The translations under genes were made by a program, and so were the position numbers. Shown here piece after piece: positions 38,701 to 44,700 of a stretch of 64,000 nucleotides of DNA (positions within the stretch are counted from its first letter, which is position 1; each line of letters starts with the position of its first letter). This stretch comes from Cylicocyclus nassatus (lineage: Eukaryota > Nematoda > Chromadorea > Rhabditida > Strongylidae): positions 16,407,676 to 16,471,675 of the forward strand of contig CATQJL010000316.1 of assembly GCA_958299035.1 (NCBI GenBank), written 5' to 3'. A model generated the notes under the pieces. It was not told the DNA's origin. It did not search any database and saw only the letters and a program-made list of their open reading frames with translations.

Positions 38701-41700
38701 TCTCTGCATTTTTGATGTACATGATGTGATCGATGTTTTGCTTCGCTTCAAGCAGCGGCCAGTCGGTAGACCATGTTAGCTTCAGCAGGTTCTTGCAGCA
38801 CGTCGTTCCTGTAGTAGGACTCTTTCGCTTCGGTTATCACATGCTTCGCCCTTGAGTTAAGGACCGATATCAATTAAATTGTTTGCGTGAGAGTGCTGCC
38901 AGGTTTTGGAGGCTTTTTTTTCTCCCTAATTACTTGCTGAACTGACTCAGGCCACCACTAGGTTTTGCTTGCCTACAAACCGGCGTCTTAGCTGAGCGGT
39001 CCTCGAAATCTCCTCGGCTATCGATCGTATCTGCAAAGTGATTCAATTCCATTGGTCTTTAATCGATTTTTTTATCATCAGTCGGCACTTACAGAATGTT
39101 GAAAAATCTCTAATTTGCTGACGATGTCCAAGAAACTTCCGCCATTTGCTCCTTTCTGTCATCGTCCTCCTGGCTCGTAGATGCAAGTGGCAGTCGGAGA
39201 TTCAATACCAGCAATCAATGTTGTGGCGCAAATGCGTGTGTCGATGTAGTATAATTATAAATCTTCGAAAAATCGCTTTGTCTTAAGTATCTTACACTAT
39301 GTAGGTTGGTTGAATTGCATCTTTTTTGGATTGGTGTAATCGGGTCATGGAAATGAATAAAGCAATTTGCTAAACGGCATTGTTTTGACTAGAGCGTAGA
39401 GCAATTCTGCAATTATTTATGATGGGTGAATTTGTTTGGACACAGATAATTGATGCATTCTCCATTTGCTTTATATTGCCCAAACAAACGTAATCGGAAT
39501 TATAGATCGCACCAACGGTAATGTTTTTATTTAACTCCACATTTCAAGAAGCAATTTCTCAAAAGTCTTAGTATCAGACTCCAATTTCGACCCTCTAGTT
39601 CGACCCAACAACAAAACAAAAGTCTTGGTATCATTTGCTCAAGCAATTCATCCTTTTTTCATTGATTAAAATTTTACTGCAGCACAGTCGGTCTCGGAAA
39701 TTTCCTAAAAGGCGCAACCTAAAGCGCTTTTAAGATGAGCAAGTTTCACAATTTTTTGACATCTTGATTTCGACCCTAAGGAGTCCAAATATTGCACGAC
39801 TAAAAGAGCTGGCACAATTTTTGAAAAAAAAATTTTCCATCAAATTACCGAATTTTCGCAGGCCTACTTCAGACACAAACGAGTCAAACACCAATCTAGT
39901 TTAAAGCTTTGAGATGCTAATGAGCGTTTACAGATTCGAATTATAAAATTCTAAATCTTTGGGTACAATTGGGGAACACGATCTATGATAGCTCACCCGA
40001 GAACACGATTTATGATGGTTCTATCCCCAAGACTAATCGAAAACAAAATACACTTGAGAGGAGAAAAGCTGCATCGAATGACAACCGAGCTGGTCATTAT
40101 ACTTGAGCAATTCGAAGATTTTTCATCGAATGAATGAATATTGTTGTGTCCTCGACTTCGGACACCTCGACTTTTCGTCCTGAAGCAGCACACGAGAGAA
40201 GCAGCAATATTTATTAGAAAATAATAGAGAACAATAAAATAAAAGAAGCTATGAGTGAACTGTCGAAATGAACTAGGGCTAACAGCGAGCGCCTTTTATA
40301 GCACTCATTTCCCGCGCATTGAGGTGGCCTCAGCGAAGGCAGATTATAGGAGAAGACAACTGATCAGAAACTAACACAACACCTCCCCCAGTAGGGTAGT
40401 TATACAAAACTAGCCTACAATTAAAAAAAACATGAACTGCAAAAGCTAAGAAATCGGTCATACAAAGACATCACTATCATTTAAACAACAACAACAAAAA
40501 ACTAATGAAACAAACATACAATAACATACTATGAACTAGGTTGGAACCGTTGTACCGGTCTTTTCGTTCTGCTCGACCTGCGAAGCGTTGTCGGTGGCGT
40601 GGAGGGCTCGTGGCTTGATGTGACGTCGATGTCGTTGAATCCACGGGTGCTGGCATATTGCTCGCGATCGCTTGCTCAGAATTCTCGTCGGCTGCACTGC
40701 TATTCCTCCGTAGAGTGTCGTCTTCTGTCAAAACATCTAGGAGTATCTTCAAGGCTTACTGTTGATGAAGTTGTTGTCGCAAGGCGAGCAGTTCGCTATC
40801 GCTTCGATGTCGTAGCTGATTTGCATGCTTCTTGCACATCTCGTCGCCAACCATAACTTCATAGTTGACACGTCCAATAGCCTCATCACGGTTCCTTTCA
40901 CCCAATGGAAGTGGGGTGGCTTCCACTGTTTAGCGTAATCCAAGTCACCAACTTCGAATTTCTTTCGAACGACTCCATGCTTCTGGTCGAACTGATCCTT
41001 CATGCGCTCCCGTCTCCTTCGTGCGAGTGGATCTTCTGCATTTTCTGTCATCGGAAGTAACAGACTTAATTTTGTGCGCAAGTTTCTGCCTAGAAACAAC
41101 TCCGCTGGCGTCTTGTCGTTCAAGTTCGTGTTTGGTGTTGTCCTATACGTTTGTAACACCAGGTTTAGAGTCTTTTCTGTTGGTCTCTCCTCCCCCTCTA
41201 GTTTCTTGATCCCGCGTTCCAGCGTGTCAACGAAGCGCTCTGCCTGTCCATTCGACTGAGGGTGGTACGGAGCAGTTCTTATATGTGTGATTCCACCTTC
41301 GTCACACATCTTTTTAAACAAGTCCGACGTGAACTGAGTACCGTTGTCGCTCACTATTGTTTGCGGTAATCCATATCTCGCAAACAAATTCTTCAGAGCC
41401 TTCACCGTCTTCGCAGCCGAGATTTTGCTCATCTCGATCATTTCAGGCCATTTGCTATACCACGACCAAGTAGAAAACTTCTTGCATAGGTCCAGCGAAG
41501 TCGATGTGTATCCTCTGCCACACTCGAGTCGCGGATGGCCATGCTTCTAATGGTAATTTCGTCGGATTTTTGGCTAACTCCTGACATTTCGTACATCTTC
41601 GTACCACGTTCTTCGCAATCTTTGTCTATATTCGGCCAGTAGACGTAACTTCGAGCTAGTTTCTTCATCCTTACTATCCCTGGATGACCACTATGCAGTT

Positions 41701-44700
41701 CCTTCACAACATTTTCTCGAAGCTCCTTGGGTATCACAACCCTTTCGGCTGACATCATACATTGCTTCACGATTGACAATGTCTCTCTTCGATTTCGAAA
41801 ATGTGCCAATTTTCCATTTACGTCTGGCCACTCTCCTTTCTTCACGTAGGTCATTACTCTTTTTAGCACCGGATCCTTCTTCGTATAGGATTGCACATCT
41901 GATGCCGTCACTGGCAGTTTCCTCATGCAGCTCTTCAGCATATAGCTAACGTCGTTCTCAACGGCGGCTATCACGACATCTTCTTCGGGATTCTGGTTCT
42001 TCTTCATCAAGCGTGACAAGCCATCTGCTTGTCCAAACTTCGTATTCTTGACATATTCTATGTCAAAGTCATATCCAAGCAGTATTGTAGCCCATCTCAT
42101 GAGTCGGTTAGCGGAGTAGACTGGAACTCCTTTCTTGTCACCGAAGATGGCTAGCAAAGGTTGATGGTCCGTCAACAATAGAAACTTTCGTCCAAATATG
42201 TACTTGTGAAATTTCTTGACAGCAAAGACAATTCCCAATGCTTCCTTTTCGATTTGCGAATGATTCTTCTCTGCTTTCGTAGAGATCTCGATGCATGCGC
42301 GATTGGCTTTTCGGATCCATCGGCATATCTATGCGATATCACACAGCCGACACCATAGTCGCTGGCGTCCGCTGCCACGACGATCTTCTGCTTCGGATCA
42401 TAGTGAGCAAGGTTCAGCTCACTTGACAAAGTTTCCTTGAGCTTTTCGAACGCTTCTTGGTAAATTCGAGTCCATTCACACTTCGAATCCTTCTTCGGCA
42501 TCGCATCCAACGGTCCACGAAGATCCTTGATCCTTGGCATAAACGCGGCATAGTACGTTATCATGCCAAGAAAAGCCCTCAGTTGACTAACATTCTTCGG
42601 CTCAACCATATTCTTGATCGCTTCGATCTTCGCTAGATTCGGTTTTCTGCCATTTCTATCCACTATAAAGCCAAGATATCGTATCTCTGGCTTATCGAAA
42701 GAACATTTTTCCAAGCGAATTCTAAATCCGTACTCGGCGATTCTTGCGAACACAGCTAACAAGTTCTCCATGTGTTCTTCTTCGGTTCTTCCACAAACCA
42801 AGATGTCGTCTAGGTAGGTTGTTTCCCCTCGCAGACCATTCACCATTTTATTCATGATTTGCTGGAAGATCCCTGGTGCTGTCTTGACTCCAAAGGCAGT
42901 CTGTTGTACTGGTACAGTCCTCTATGTGTATATATTACCACCATTTTCTTCGCTTCTTCTGACAATTCGATTTGCGAATAGGCATCCGACAGATCTATCT
43001 GCGAAAACACCGTACCTCCATTGAGGGATGCGAAAATATCCTCCGGCAATGGCAACAGATAATCGTACGACTCCAGCGCTTTGTTGAGTCCAGTTGAGAA
43101 GTCAGCACACACTCTCAACTTTCCATTCACCTTCCTGACGCATACGATAGGGGCTGCCCATTCGCTATGTGTCACCGGACTTATAACCTTCAGGTCCAAT
43201 AGCCTGTCAAGCTCTTTTTCGACAGCTTCGAGCGCAGCATGTGGAACAGGTCTACTAGCCTTGAAAACAGGACGAACGTTTTCGTCAACTCTCACATGTG
43301 CCTTTTCCTTTGTGCTTAATCCCAGACCTTCTTCGCAGACCTCCGGGAAGGCTTCTTTCAGCTTCTGAGCGATGTCATTGGTTCGCTCTGTCTTCACTTC
43401 AGCAACCATTCTGCTCAAATGATAGGACATATCTTCGTTCTTCTGGATCCACTCAAGTCCTAGCAGTGAGTTGTGAGGTGTCACGTATGCGTAGCCTTCG
43501 CTTTTGGATCCTTTGATTTCGTACTCACACAATAATTTTCCATGCACTTTCATGGAGCCTCCACTAGCATTTTTGACAACCACGTTCGTATTCTCCAATC
43601 GAGGAGCACCTATGCTTCTCCAAGTTGATTCGTTCAGAAGTGTGATGTCTGATCCAGTATCTAATTGTAGGAGGAAAGTGACTGGATGACTATTCAATTT
43701 GCTTCGACATACATGCGCGTAGAGTTGACTTCCATTATCGCGTTCGCAATCTTCGCTACGCTGTGCACATGACGTTTTGATTTCGTCCAACTTCTGTTCT
43801 TACTGGTGTCGCTGCTTCTGTGGATTCTTCGCTTTGAATGCTGCTGAGTAAGCGTTCTCTCCGCTATTTCTTCGCAAAACTTCTCCTTATGACCTGTCTT
43901 CTTGCATTTCTTGCAAAACCACAGCTTAGCTTTGCAATCTCTGGAAAAGTGTTCACCACCGCAGTTCCAGCACTCCAGCTTTTTCGGCACTTCCTTGCTT
44001 GTTGCTTCGACGGCTTTAACGCACCCAGCTACAGTCTCGCTATCCTTCTTGAGACTTAGGAAGTTTTCGCATTTCAGGTACAACTCCTGCAGCGACATCT
44101 TTCGACCAGCCTTGTACTCCTTGTCCAGTACGGCAATGAGTCGCTGTCTAATTTCGGATCGCTGTCGAGCTCATGGATCTTCGCCTTTTCGCACAGTTCG
44201 TTCACTCGACCGGGGTACATGAGGTAATCTTCGGAATCCGCCTTCTCCAGCTTACACTGGTACCTCATGGTAAATTCGGAGATCTTCACGTCGAACAGTT
44301 GCTTCAACGTTTCGACCGTTTCTTCGAATTTGATGGCGGTTACTTCTTTTGGTAGCACATGCCTCTGATATTTTTCGAAACAATCCTTGTCCAGTTTTTC
44401 GCACAGCAGCTCCACCCTGGCGCTCTCTGTGAGCTGCTTCGCGTCTTCGACAAAGACTTCCTTGTACCGAGCGTACCATCTACTGAAGCACATATCCGCC
44501 TCGGGGTCGAAGTAGAACTTTTCGATCCTGTTGCTGAGCGCGGACATCACATTCGGAATTTCGATTGAGGTACTGCTTCGTTCAGTACCAGTAATGTGCT
44601 TCAATATCTCCAACAGTTCTCTTCTTACTTCATTCATTAGTTCTCTGAGATTTCGCTGGTCTTCTTCGAACTCCTTCAGCATGACCAGCATCTCTTCTGG

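Larger units (their letters stand above)
36282..39250 (-). pseudogene. RTE-type LINE, decayed, split by a TIR element
   Basis: Non-LTR reverse transcriptase, read right to left. 38510-39000 resembles the region between endonuclease and RT (REKKKASKTWQ, then IKNAESNLLMKP, RWSKHCESLCSEKFLH). A 1309-bp insert (37195-38503) interrupts DDIPA | EVWKMMG. Then come NARFKSIVKVTPN, FLDLEKACD (near 36860), the catalytic FYADDV (36584-36595 encodes YADD) and, at the end, RTNATWLKWRQV. Several stops and frame changes are present, so it is inactive. The EN end at 39.0-39.25 kb is only weakly seen. Belongs to RTE by motif order; which RTE lineage is uncertain. Confidence 0.85.
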